Source: Macrostomum hystrix
Taxonomy: Eukaryota; Platyhelminthes; Macrostomidae
NCBI GenBank assembly: GCA_950097015.1
Contig: CATNEN010000030.1
Coordinates: 2,465,001 to 2,529,000 of the forward strand
DNA length: 64,000 nucleotides
Direction: 5' to 3'
Part shown: one piece after another, positions 34,301 through 43,831 of the stretch
How positions within the stretch are numbered: the first letter of the stretch is position 1
Layout of the letters: each line of letters opens with the position of its first letter
Notes under the pieces: generated by a model
The model's database searches: none
Seen by the model: only the letters and a program-made list of their open reading frames with translations
What the model was told of the DNA's origin: nothing
Program-made: the position numbers and the translations under genes

Positions 34301-36001
34301 AGTTGACCTCAGCCTCGGTCCTGTCGTCCCATCGCTTTCGCAGTATTCGCCTGGCCTCGGCTGGCAGCCGCATCTGCCGGTTGGCTCTAAACTCGCACCT
34401 GTCAAACAATGCGACCTGGGCGGCCATCGAGCCGCGGTGACCGGCGCCGCCTCTTGCCTCCTGGACGCCGCCGCTGTTGCCAACGTTGGCAAGCGAAACT
34501 GCCTCCTGCTGCGATTGAAAGGCCGAGCCAAGTCTCTGACTGAAAATAATGTTAAAAATAAATGGTAATAATAAAAGTTTCAGGAGGGCTGCCGGCAATG
34601 GCACATCATTTGGGTGACACTAGACCCGCAGCCAGCGAGGAGGCAATTCTGCCCATTTCGCTGACTCCTGAGCACACACGCACACAGATACTGTACGCAG
34701 GCACACATTCACACAGGTTTGTACATCTGCCCTGACTTTCTCATCGTTAGGCAGTGTACCCTCTCACTGTGCCTACGAGGTTGGCCCTCAAGGGCATAAA
34801 TTGCACGACAGGCACCAAATGAATGTGGCCTCGCCGCGGAATCAAGCTCAGGGACCTTGGCGCGAGAGGCAATCGCGTTAGCCCGCTCTGCCACCGACCC
34901 CTGTCTCTTACTGAAAGTGCCCGGGAGTTTTTTGGCTTAATTAAACAAATTAACATACGAAAATTTCTTATGTGATTGGCAATTCTCACCAGGTCAGGTA
35001 GTGCTTATCGCACAGCTTGTAGGCAGTTACCACTAGTTTGAGAAAGAAGCGAAGGCGAAATCTCAGGTGGGCCTGCGTTAATTGGAGTGACGCGCGAGTT
35101 TAATTGTTCTTGAGGCAATTAGCAAAACGTTTTGCTAGGCGCTGACAGGCCAATTAGTTTTCTGACAGTTAGCAAACGACTACAGCTCTCAGACTGCGGA
35201 ACTTGCCAGATAACAGAATGTACTTTTGTAGGTTGTAATGCGTAGTACGACTTATATTTGGAGAGTACCAGTATGGATTTGGAGAGTACCAGTATGGATT
35301 TGGAGGGTGCCAGTATGGATTTGGAGGGTGCCAGTATGGATTTGGTGGGTGCCAGTATGGATTTGGAGGGTGCCAGTATGGATTTGGTGGGTGCCAGTAT
35401 GGATTTGGAGAGTACCAATATGGATTTGGAGGGTGCCAGTATGGATTTGGAGGGTGCCAGTATGGATTTGGTGGGTGCCAGTATGGATTTGGAGGGTGCC
35501 AGTATGGATTTGGAGGGTGCCAGTATGGATTTGGAGGGTGCCAGTATGGATTTGGTGGGTGCCAGTATGGATTTGGAGGGTGCCAGTATGGATTTGGAGA
35601 GTACCAATATGGATTTGTAGCCACCTTGGATTTCCTGTAAAAATCGGTAAATCAATGGAAAGTCAGGAGCAGAGTAGTAATCTACTCAGAATAAGCAATC
35701 CACTCTCCGGCCTCACAATGCGCCTCTGTCGCCGTTCCAGTTCCTCTTCTGTCAGCTGGCCCTCGTCGATGGCGCCGAAGCCGACGGGAGCGGCGCTCTC
35801 GCGACGACGCGCCATCAGCAGCCGACGCGAGTGCACGCTGGACTGGCGCCGGCGTCTCAGCAGCTCCGACAGGTCCGGGCCAGTCGACGCCTCGTCTTCC
35901 GGCTGCGCCGTTGCGGCCACGGCGAAGGAGCTTCTGGAACGACTGGATCGGCGCTGAGTTGTTGCCGGCCTGGGATCCCGGCGAACGATTTGGCTGTACA
36001 T
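28343..36001 (-). CDS. CNBD2: Cyclic-nucleotide-binding-domain protein, CNBD2-like, 13 exons
   Basis: Exons, gene order: 35717-36001, 34990-35072, 34299-34539, 33507-33595, 33367-33440, 32709-32869, 30956-31026, 30801-30878, 30653-30713, 29433-29843, 29251-29275, 28756-28859, 28343-28669. All have GT..AG borders and matching phases, summing to 669 residues. Landmarks: LRFRLRFFLKLVVTAYKLCD; EARRILRKRWDDRTEAEV; a first cNMP-binding domain with FNPGRIVVRQADPAQAFYFI and a phosphate-binding cassette GDSFGELAIMNRSRRQSTV that keeps the Glu and Arg contacting cyclic nucleotide; SLDFLQGWPKEHL; and a second domain (VMIKNSRKSKWIYIIKSGSA) split by a Ser-rich insert. The end is FVHIQTLTRGGVFGLQDLF, VVSNGAECLLLDKAFFL and VNWEAYKRLL. 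In vertebrates CNBD2 has a role in sperm formation. Four introns hold arrays. The 5' end is uncertain: a weak acceptor lies 25 nt before the ATG and an upstream exon may exist. Confidence 0.88.
28935..29205 (-). repeat. 37-bp minisatellite in a CNBD2-like intron
   Basis: About seven units of 37 bp (tgtgtacatcagtggtgggg, then ttgagggattccctgcg). One unit is shortened, and the last two carry a different 3' half (ctggcaatgagggtgtaa). It sits between the 25-nt microexon and the next exon. Confidence 0.9.
29844..30652 (-). other. CNBD2-like intron with mobile-element debris
   Basis: The intron between exons 30653-30713 and 29433-29843. A GC-rich block at 29870-30355 differs from the AT-rich surroundings and holds open stretches on plus (for example LVRFIRATKRASFFPNEEH near 30265-30320). 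It may be the remnant of a retroelement, but I could not identify it. A tail-only family B SINE (30385-30530, +) follows, with ggggtcagcggaatgagcag and ctggctgcgggtcaactg. Confidence 0.45.
30385..30530 (+). mobile_element. Family B SINE, 3' part only
   Basis: It matches the 3' half of the copy at 39436-39805: a CA/TG-rich segment, then gtcagcggaatgagcagaat and gctggctgcgggtcaac. The tRNA-like head is missing, which is unusual because 5' truncation is less common for SINEs. Confidence 0.6.
31105..32665 (-). repeat. 15-bp minisatellite, over 1.5 kb, in a CNBD2-like intron
   Basis: More than 100 units of ggtagcttcaggatt (plus strand). 31105-31990 is homogeneous with cggt, gggt and gata subtypes; a block is repeated at a 270-bp offset (18 units), for example at 31231 and 31501. 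32080-32665 is a diverged subfamily (agtgtggcttcagga). Because 15 is a multiple of three, long open frames run on both strands, but this is intron: splice borders with matching phase lie at 32709 and 31026. Confidence 0.95.
33625..34148 (-). repeat. 23-bp minisatellite (22-24) in a CNBD2-like intron
   Basis: About 23 units of ctcattgatcttgccagcta followed by aat. Variants have cctcatt, gatcatg or gctcaat. It ends at the family A SINE fragment at 34155. Confidence 0.95.
34155..34262 (+). mobile_element. Family A SINE fragment
   Basis: Plus-strand match to the 3' half of family A: ttcacccagctgc, ccccagtccacggacagaac, tgtacacagccttcggaag. It lies between the 23-bp array and exon 34299-34539 of the CNBD2-like gene. 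Confidence 0.65.
34565..34905 (-). mobile_element. Family B SINE, full length, in a CNBD2-like intron
   Basis: On the minus strand the A box (gtggcagagcgggctaacgc) is clear at the right end, followed by a B box (gagcttgattccgcggcg), the body, and a 3' end with tctagtgtcaccc. The 3' tail is a TAA/TAT-rich stretch at 34548-34575. It is the best-preserved head in the window. Confidence 0.85.
35258..35622 (-). repeat. 21-bp minisatellite in the first CNBD2-like intron
   Basis: About 17 units of ggtgccagtatggatttgga+g. Subtypes have ggtggg and gagtaccaata, also grouped in repeated order. 21 is a multiple of three, so the array is open on both strands. It lies between exons 35717-36001 and 34990-35072 and is intronic. 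Confidence 0.95.
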
Positions 36002-36894
36002 TTCTCGACAAAGCTCAGCTGTGATTCTGGCTGTCCTTATCGCTATGATTAGAATGTCGCAAAACTTTCTAAAACAGGCCTCTTAAATGTTGACCTACTA
36101 ATATGTGCAGCTATATTCAGTCAGAGAGGACTTGCACCGGCAAGCGGGCGTCGTATTGGCCACCATGGTAATTAAAGAGGCCATGCGGGCGAGAGGGAGC
36201 GCCGGTTGGTACAAATTGGCTATCCGTAGTCGTAAAATACTAAAAGTTAAACAAAATATTTCACTAGGCCGAAAGCCTCAGGGGCTAATCTTGGCACAGA
36301 TAACAGAATATGCGCGGCGTAAAACAGAACGACCAGGTTGACTTTTCAAACAACTTCACCCAGCCGACCCAGAGTTTTCAAGAGGCCCTGAAATCTCTCA
36401 GGTCACAACTCCCCTGCTCAAGCTCTCACCCCGCTGTCTCGCCTTCATAAGCGCAGTAGACCTATAGTGTATTTACAGATTTTCCTCCTGCAAATGAAAA
36501 CTGCGCGCCCCTGTATTTCTACCTGGCCGAGTGAAGGCTGACATTGGTTTAATTAAAAAAAGCGCTGCCAGACAAGCGGCTAGCTACGGCTAGGTAGTTG
36601 TTCCTGCAATACTTCAGTAGTGCTGATGTGTTTGTTAGTCATGAAAGCTAACGCAATGGGAGGTCACAGTTAACTTGGTCATCTGTCCACACAGCAGCAT
36701 TAAGGCTATCAATGAGCTGCAGTCTTATAATTACACAGTTCAATGTAAATATGAATAGCTAACAGAAAAACTAAGTTGATTTCAGAGAAGCCAACCACAG
36801 ACTCCAATGGCTGTGGGGACAAATTCACTTAAATTCACGTTAAATTTTGCCATATTTTCACCGAAAATAAACTTTTACTTTAACGGAACCATAC
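36002..36894. other. Upstream flank of the CNBD2-like gene
   Basis: This should contain the promoter and possibly a further 5' exon of the CNBD2-like gene. I could not define an exon. A small plus-strand open frame (36105-36341) has no recognisable feature. No repeat seen. Confidence 0.4.
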
Positions 36895-37440
36895 AAACTG
36901 AGGGTTTTGTCAGGTAAGATCGTTATCAGCTGAAGGTATTGTCAGGTAAGATCATTTTCAGTTGAGGGGTTTGCCAGGTGAGATCGTTATCAGCTGAGGG
37001 TATTGTCAGGTGAGATCATTATCAGCTGAGGGGCTTGTCAGGTGAGATCGTTATCAGCTGAGGGGCTTGTCAGGTGAGATCGTTATCAGCTGAGGGGCTT
37101 GTCAGGTGAGATCGTTATCAGCTGAGGGGCTTGTCAGGTGAGATCGTTATCAGCTGAGGGTATTGTCAGGTGAGATCATTATCAGCTGAGGGTATTGTCA
37201 GGTGAGATCATTATCAGCTGAGGGGCTTGTCAGGTGAGATCGTTATCAGCTGAGGGTATTGTCAGGTGAGATCATTATCAGCTGAGGGGCTTGTCAGGTG
37301 AGATCGTTATCAGCAGAGGCGCTTGTCAGGTAAAAGTGTTATCAGCTGAGGGGTCTGTCAGGTGAAATTCTTATCTGCCTAGCGGTTTTTTAGGTGAGAT
37401 ACTTGTTAGCTTAGTATAAGCTTGTCAGGTGAAAGTTTGT
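36895..37440 (+). repeat. 32-bp minisatellite carrying a 5' splice-site consensus
   Basis: About 15 good units, with degenerate ones at the right end, of gtgagatcgttatcagctga followed by ggggcttgtcag. At every unit junction the plus strand reads CAG|gtgagat, or CAG|gtaagat in the first two units. Subtypes alternate between cgttatc/gggctt and cattatc/ggtatt. No exon is recognised on either side. Confidence 0.93.
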
Positions 37441-37877
37441 CGGCTTTTTTCACTTTTTCCCCACCTGATATTCAGACAAGTGTAAAGTGAAAATGCATTA
37501 TAAGCTGAGGAGTTGGTAACATGAGTCTTGACGCAATGACACTGACCTGGTTTGCTTGCTGGCTAACCAGTGTTTGTGTGCACCTCCCGCACTGCCTAAC
37601 TGAGGAAGTGCAATCACTCACAAACGCACTGAATACAACAGGATGTATATTGAACAGCTGGACAATCAAAAGACCACCTTAATTCATAGAACTGAGAGAA
37701 TCGCTACCAGCTCGCAGTCAATAATGCTTAGGCTCATAAAAAATAGAATGTCATAAAATAAAATTTACAACCTACCTTCAACATGAACAGCTGTCGTGGC
37801 ACACATCCTACTATAAGTAGCAAGCAAGAAATGTAACGCAATACGTTAAGAAAATATTTCACTCGAATACGTAAATT

Positions 37878-38065
37878 AGGACGTTGGAGCGCAGTTTAAG
37901 ACTTGGACTTCAGATCGAGAGGTCTGGAGTTCGAATCCCAGCCTAATAAAACGATCAGTAACAGCTGTGCAAGAAATGTTGAGTGGCTCCGCCCTGTCCA
38001 CAGACTGAACAGATGTACAGCGAGCCACTGGCTGTACATCAGGCCCAATCGGGCTAGTTTTGCTT
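37878..38065 (+). mobile_element. Family A SINE
   Basis: A tRNA-like head (cagatcgagaggtctggagt, then tcgaatcc) at 37910-37938, then the family tail: ccacagactgaacagatgta, gccactggctgtacatcagg, cccaatcgggct. It is shorter than the 11078 copy because the central block is missing. Confidence 0.75.
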
Positions 38066-38453
38066 TCGCTTTGAACCCTACGATAAAAGAAGTAAGACGA
38101 AGTCGAATCAAAGTGCTTTTTCAAGACCAGTCCGCTACAAAAACGCTTTTTAGAAGCAGAAAAACTGAGTGGACGCTTTTATGCTGAGACAAGTAAAATA
38201 TAATATTATCCCTGTAAAAATTCGGTTGCTTCTTCGGCGGGTTTTTTGTGCAAAATAGGAGTGGAATCTACCAAAATTCCCCCTATCTCGCAAGAGTTAA
38301 AGAAACCACCCAGGAAGCAGCCGATGTAACCGTAAATTGTGCGGAAACGGCCGAAGAATCACCCGAACCAGTGGCCCATGGGACAACCAGAGAATTATTT
38401 ACGGGCGATTCCTCGGCGGTTTCTGAGCATGGAATCTTCCGATCTGGAGGATT

Positions 38454-38605
38454 CTTTGGGTGATTCCATTTCGCCACCAAGAAGCACCGAGAAAACGCCC
38501 AGTTGGGTAGATTCTAAGCATGGAATCATCCGATTGGTATGTTTCCAGCGTTCGGCTGTTTCTTTTTCTGGAAACACCGCAGATTCCAACTGGAATCACC
38601 CAAAG
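38454..38605. repeat. Inverted repeat, MITE-like
   Basis: Arms ctttgggtgattcca (38454-38468) and tggaatcacccaaag (38591-38605) are perfect 15-bp inverted copies. Inside lies a smaller hairpin (gtttccag / ctggaaac), and the motif agcatggaatc occurs twice across 38428-38527. I could not see target-site duplications, so the mobile-element reading is tentative. Confidence 0.45.
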
Positions 38606-39435
38606 AAACATCCCTATTTTTTAGCGGGATATTTAAAAAAATTACAAATTACTCGTAGAAAATGACAATAGCAATAAAACTGCTGAAGCAAAGTTACTTA
38701 AGAATCTTGTTATAAAATTTAAATGACATTCATAACTAGGCGCAAATTTATAGCAAACAATGAGCATAGCACTAAAATACGAAAATTGTTATAAATAATC
38801 ATAGGTGGCTAGCCTAAGCATTGCACGTTTAAAGAATTGAATAAACAATGAAACTATGTTATCGAAATAAAAGTTAAAATAATAACAACGATTAAGCAAA
38901 AATGTTTTGCAAATCCATTTAAGTAAAAAACATTTAGCAGAAATTTAGCGAGTCTATGGTACTTTAAGTACATAAAAACTGTTTCAAAAAAGAATAGAAA
39001 CAGAGTTGCCACGTCACGAAACTTTTAGTAAGTCTGGCGCGTTGCAGTAGAGAACAGTAGCAGCAACGAAAAGAAACAGAAAATCGATAGGAGATAATCA
39101 CTCAGACAAAATCGATAAATCAACTTTGCAAACACGTAACATTTGATACTGACGCTGCAACTGTCTCGATGTACTTTTAAGCGAATTCGGCCTTCAAATA
39201 GTTTCCCACAGATCGCTTATGCAACGGCCTTCTAACACTATAGTGGCACCTAGCTTGACTCCGACGAGTAAACTAATGAAGAAGTTCCAATTAAACGAGA
39301 AAATACTCGTAATTGAAAAGTACAAATCAACCACGAAAAAAAACAAGAAAGGAAATTTGTTAAGAAAAAAGAAAGGTCATTAATTGCGTCTTGTCCCAGC
39401 CACTTCTAAACAGTTGCATATCTGCTCAAGTTTCG

Positions 39436-39805
39436 GGGGTCAGACGCGGAGCCCTGATTAACGCATTTGCCCCTCGCACCAAGGTCCCTGAGCTCGATTC
39501 CGCGGCGAGGCCACATTCATTTAGGGCGCAGCCGCGGATAGAAGGCTTTGGGGCTTGTCTTGAAATTTACGCCCTTTAGGGCCAATCTTCAAATCACAGT
39601 GGGTGTACACTGTCAGACTGTCTGTCATTCGTGGCAGATGTACACATACGAGTTACGAGTTACACTCGAATGTGTGTGTCCCTGTGTACGCTATCTGTGT
39701 GCGTGTGTCCTCTAGAGTCAGCGGAATGGGCAGAATTGCCTCCGCGCTGACTGCGGGTCTAGTGTCACCAAATTATGAGTGATTTACCCCAGGCCTCCTG
39801 CAAAA
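39436..39805 (+). mobile_element. Family B SINE, full length
   Basis: Head: accaaggtccctgagctcga, then ttccgcggcgaggccac. Body: ggcgcagccgcggatagaag and gccctttagggccaat. A CA/TG-rich segment follows, then gagtcagcggaatgggcag, gactgcgggtctagtgtcac and an end near caggcctcctgcaaaaag. It serves as the reference copy for the other family B fragments. Confidence 0.85.
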
Positions 39806-40082
39806 AGCATTTATTTTATATAATTAAGTTTCACAAAACATAGACTTTGCTTGAAGTAGTATCAAATATAAATCGAACGCAAAAATTGTTCTAGCATAAA
39901 AAACTATCAATAGTTAAAAGATTAGAAAAAATTAATCGATAAATAAAAAGGTTCGTGTTACTCGTACAATTTAAAAGAACACAATTAGTAACACGATTGA
40001 ATTTAGGCAAAAAATAACGTTAAAACAGAGCAGCTTTGAGATACGAGCTAGAAGTGAATAGTTAGAGTTAGCATATTACTAA

Positions 40083-41620
40083 TTACTCAGCCTTCTTGCC
40101 ATTGCCATTGCTAATGATTGGATGCTTGGCGTGGTCTCCATTCTGCTGCTGCTGCTTTTGCTGTTGCTGGCGTCGGCCGGCAGTGTAAGCTTTGACATAG
40201 AAATTAGCGAACAGACCCAGAAAGATGACAGCGTAAGATAGAATCCACCAGGCGAACACAATGGGATAATTGCAGGGCATAAAGAACAGCTGGCAGGAGT
40301 GCACAGTGACCAATAAGAACTGACCAATTTGCAACTTGGTCATGTACCGCTTCCACCAGACTGAGTAACCGGCAGCGGCCAGGCCGTAGTACATGTACAT
40401 CAGGAAGTGAATAAACGAGTTTAGCATGGCGTGGAATGTGCCAAAGCCGCCGGGTACAAAATAGACGCCGAACCACCAGGAGGCTGGCATGATGGCGTGG
40501 TGGAACACGTGCAGGAATGACACCTGGTTGAACTTTTTCCTGTTGGAGAATTTCGAATGGTGGCAGCTGGATAGTGCGAGGAATTGAGGATTATCTAGTT
40601 TGGGAGATTTGAAAGGGTTGGAGCTTTGGATTTTGGTCGGTAGGTCGGGAGTTCGATTCTCAATGGAGACAATTCGTGCTGAAAAAAGGGTATTAGCATC
40701 AAAGGTTAAGCAATATAACATAGAAGATCAAGCTACTCGCCGTACCTAGCTAGCCGCGAACCAGAACTAGAAACAGGCAATGACACACCTGCAACACCTT
40801 ATCGTTCGTGGAACAAATTAGATAAAAACATGAACTCTAACAGCACTGAAACTTTTGTGGTACCACTGTGACTAAATAAACTTGCCGCTAACTCGGAATG
40901 CACTTTGTGAGAGCAATAAACAAGTTAATGGCTAACGATTTATCAATAATGTTAATGACAGGTCTTGATCCAGAGATCAGGAGCTCGAGTCTCAGCCTAA
41001 GGTTCTGTGTCCTAAGCTAGATCCTTAGGTCTCCATTGCTTTAGTTCCCACAGTAGATCACACAGGATTAATGTAGGCAAAGTATTAGCTCGGGTAGAAA
41101 TTTGGGTGGGTGAAAGCCTTCGATGGACCGCGCAAGAGCTTGGGCTGTGCAACTGGCTCTACATCTGGCACAAATGTGTTAAGTGCAGCAACTCGAATGA
41201 ATGGAAATGATAGAGAAAGCACAGCGCAAACCTGAGCACAAAGAACACAGTGTCGGCCAATTCAATAAACTTTGAAAAGTAAAACAGATAGCAGGCCCTG
41301 GCCATGCGCAAAGCCTGTTGAGATTCTGAATAGTCAACTGGCTGACAGCCGAAGCTGTAACCAGCCAGCCAACCAGAGGCCAGGAATTCATACACCAGAT
41401 AGCCGCTGAGAGCAACCATCCAGAAGTTGTAGACAATCATTGGATAGCGAAGGTCCATGGCTTGACGGTGTTGCATTGCCCGCATGCCCAGTACAATGGC
41501 AATTACATAAAGCACACAGATGATTGCAGATGGCAGTGGGCTGGACATAAGGAACCAGTCGCGTGTCCGTGGATCACCAAGCTTCATCAGACTGTGGTAC
41601 TGTTCTATTAGTGCTTCCAT
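40083..41620 (-). CDS. ELOVL: ELOVL fatty-acid elongase (ELOVL1/7-like)
   Basis: Catalyses the condensing step of very-long-chain fatty-acid elongation (acyl-CoA plus malonyl-CoA) in the ER membrane. Exons are 41232-41620 and 40083-40539 (phase 2), 281 residues, the usual family length. Landmarks are KFIELADTVFFVLRKK across the splice junction, the HxxHH box (FLHVFHH), PGGFGTFHAMLNSFIHFLMY, MYYGLAAAG and the TKLQIGQF motif. There are about seven hydrophobic segments. The C terminus has a poly-Gln stretch and ends KKAE, a KKxx-type ER-retrieval signal. The ATG follows an acceptor (ttattattacag) by 14 nt. The pattern around HVFHH and PGGFGTFHA is closest to animal ELOVL1/7, from memory. The single intron holds one or two family A SINE pieces. 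Confidence 0.95.
40585..40675 (+). mobile_element. Family A SINE head fragment in the ELOVL intron
   Basis: A tRNA-like head only: ttggattttggtcggtaggt, then cgggagttcgattctc at 40645-40665, matching the head of the 18005 copy. The body is absent. Confidence 0.55.
40960..41185 (+). mobile_element. Family A SINE in the ELOVL intron
   Basis: A degenerate B box (atcaggagctcgagtctcag) at 40977-40997, a middle block, and a tail gggctgtgcaactggctcta+catctggc. It ends about 45 bp from the exon-1 donor. Confidence 0.6.
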
Positions 41621-43831
41621 GGCAACTGGCTCCGCTGTAATAATAAATACAAACCTGTTTCTTTGGTCTAATCTTCACCTGTACTTTCTGCATTTTTTCC
41701 CTTTGTTCCTTTGGCACCCCTACATTTTCCCCTAGCTGATTTTGTGACTTGATTGGCTTACCCTTGTTTCACCCAGTCAATTTGGCTGGATTGAATGGGT
41801 GTTGCCCATATATGGGTATTTGATGACCTGAACAATTAACAAATTATATATAGCTGCCAGTGCATGTTGAACTGTTAGTTCTAGAGTTCTGCAAAAGCTA
41901 TGAATATAGCTATAAAAAACTATGAATATAGCTTTCTGGACTTTATAGACTGGAGTTATAGATCAGGATATGGTTATGAACTGTTCCTAATGTAAGTTTT
42001 CATTAAGCCCTTGTAAAAATTTCAGTGCCAGATGTATATAGAGGGTGTGGTTTTCCCTAGTTCTAGGCCTATTAAGATGGGGGCTAAGGATAATCTTTAT
42101 CTTCTATTCTTCATAGACCAATCCACATGTTCTTGACATGATTTCAAAGAATAGATAAAAATGCTCTTAATTTAACTGCCTACAATGGAACCCATTAATA
42201 CAATAATGTCATGTTCATGACTTGAGCTCTAGAGATTACGATGCCACATGCTTGTTATAGGATAGTGTTGAACAATATATATTGTAATAGTGTACAATAA
42301 ACCTATATACTCAAACTATATATATATTATAATAGTGTTTTTTTGAGGAAAAACTTTTCTTGTGTGAATATTTGTCTATTAATTATTACAAGATCATAAA
42401 AAGTATAAGAGAATCCAAGATTATTGAGTACTATAAGAAAATGAAGTATTCTTAGTGATAGATATGGATATATAGATATTAATAAAACTAATATTAAAAT
42501 ATGCATGTCAATTAATTGCTTTTTACTCAAGTTGTGCTAATGCTAGTGCAAAAATGAGTACACAATTCCAACATACTAGACAAAAAAGCAAGATAGTGCC
42601 CTTTGTTTTAACTTTCATTTCCTCCAGTACTAGTACTGGAAAATAGGATTTTATTTGCATCCACTTTTTAAGCTTGAGATACAAGCTTGCATCCACATTT
42701 TTGGCAGAAAAAACCCTGGTACAACACATCTATATACAGTTTTTTTTATCCAAATAGGGTGTAATTTACACACTGAAATTTAGATTTGCACCCACTTTTT
42801 TGGCACTGGATACAACTTGTGCATCTGCATTTTTTAGATCAAGATGCATGCAAGTCATTTTTTAGCAAAGGTTACAAACAAAACATCATGTATATAAATA
42901 TATTGTAAATAATGAAACAATAAGATAATTAATTACTCATCCCAACAAAATTCACAAATTTAGACCTAGATGCAAGTTGCATCCTAGTTTTCATATTTAC
43001 ATCCATTTTTAAGCTTGAGATGCAAGCTTGCATTCACATTTTTGGCAGAAAAATAAACCCTGCATCTATAGATACTTTGTTTAGTAGCTACTTTTTCTTA
43101 TTTAAAGTCTCCCATGCCTTTAAAAAATATATGTATACTATAAGACTGGCTTATAGCTACTAATAGATAATTAATCTAGTTTGATAATAGCCCCATCTTA
43201 ATAATTCAAATAGTACATAAGTTAACATAACACGCATCCGAGTGTATACTCTAATAAAGACTCGACAAGCTCGATCATGGTTGACATTAAGTCTCGCGCC
43301 ACACCTCAAAAGTGCACACTAAACTTTAAAAGTAAATTACAAATATTGATTTAAAACTGCAACTAAAATTACTTTAAAAGTGTTAATGACGTTTTAAATG
43401 CTCATCTGACTATCTTAATGTATAAAACATAACTTTCGCTATACTTTCTTATAATTTAAATCCGTTAGCCATTAACGTATTTTTTCAGAAAAGCGTGTCC
43501 AATAGGGTTTCTTAGAACAGATTCCCATGCGTGCTTAACTAAGTCTAACCGTATGAGTCTAAGTTAGGCTAGGCCGAGGCCTACTCCTGCTAAAATACAT
43601 TAAAGAGCTAAACTACAGCTTAAAATTGGAGCATTTTAACTAAAGCAAGAACAGATTAATTTTTTGTTTAATTTTTATTATCGTTTAGGCCTCATAACCA
43701 TATTTTGGACTAAGTAGGCCTCAGTACATAATTTCGACATTAGGCAAAATTTCTGTTGATATTTTTTACAACACGTCAAAACTTTTTACAGCACTTGTTA
43801 GTTTCTAATCACTAGCTTAGGTCTTATCAAC
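41621..43831. other. Divergent spacer between ELOVL and BCL7
   Basis: AT-rich sequence between the head-to-head ELOVL (-) and BCL7 (+) genes. Around 42620-43070 the phrase gcatccac(a/t)ttttt and the word 'tgagatacaagcttgcat' recur in slightly altered form, so an old diffuse repeat may be present. No exon found. Confidence 0.45.

Larger units (their letters stand above)
37441..40082. other. Intergenic region with SINEs and a hairpin element
   Basis: Downstream of the 32-bp array and of the ELOVL 3' end. It holds a family A SINE (37878-38065), a MITE-like inverted repeat (38454-38605) and a family B SINE (39436-39805). Overlapping open frames on both strands at 38248-38665 have no family features. 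The rest is AT-rich and structureless. Confidence 0.5.

Noticed and set aside
35238-35957. WIWRVPV repeat frame, and PYWHPPN repeat frame on minus
   Set aside because: 21-bp array in an intron; flanked by splice borders with matching phases at 35717 and 35072.
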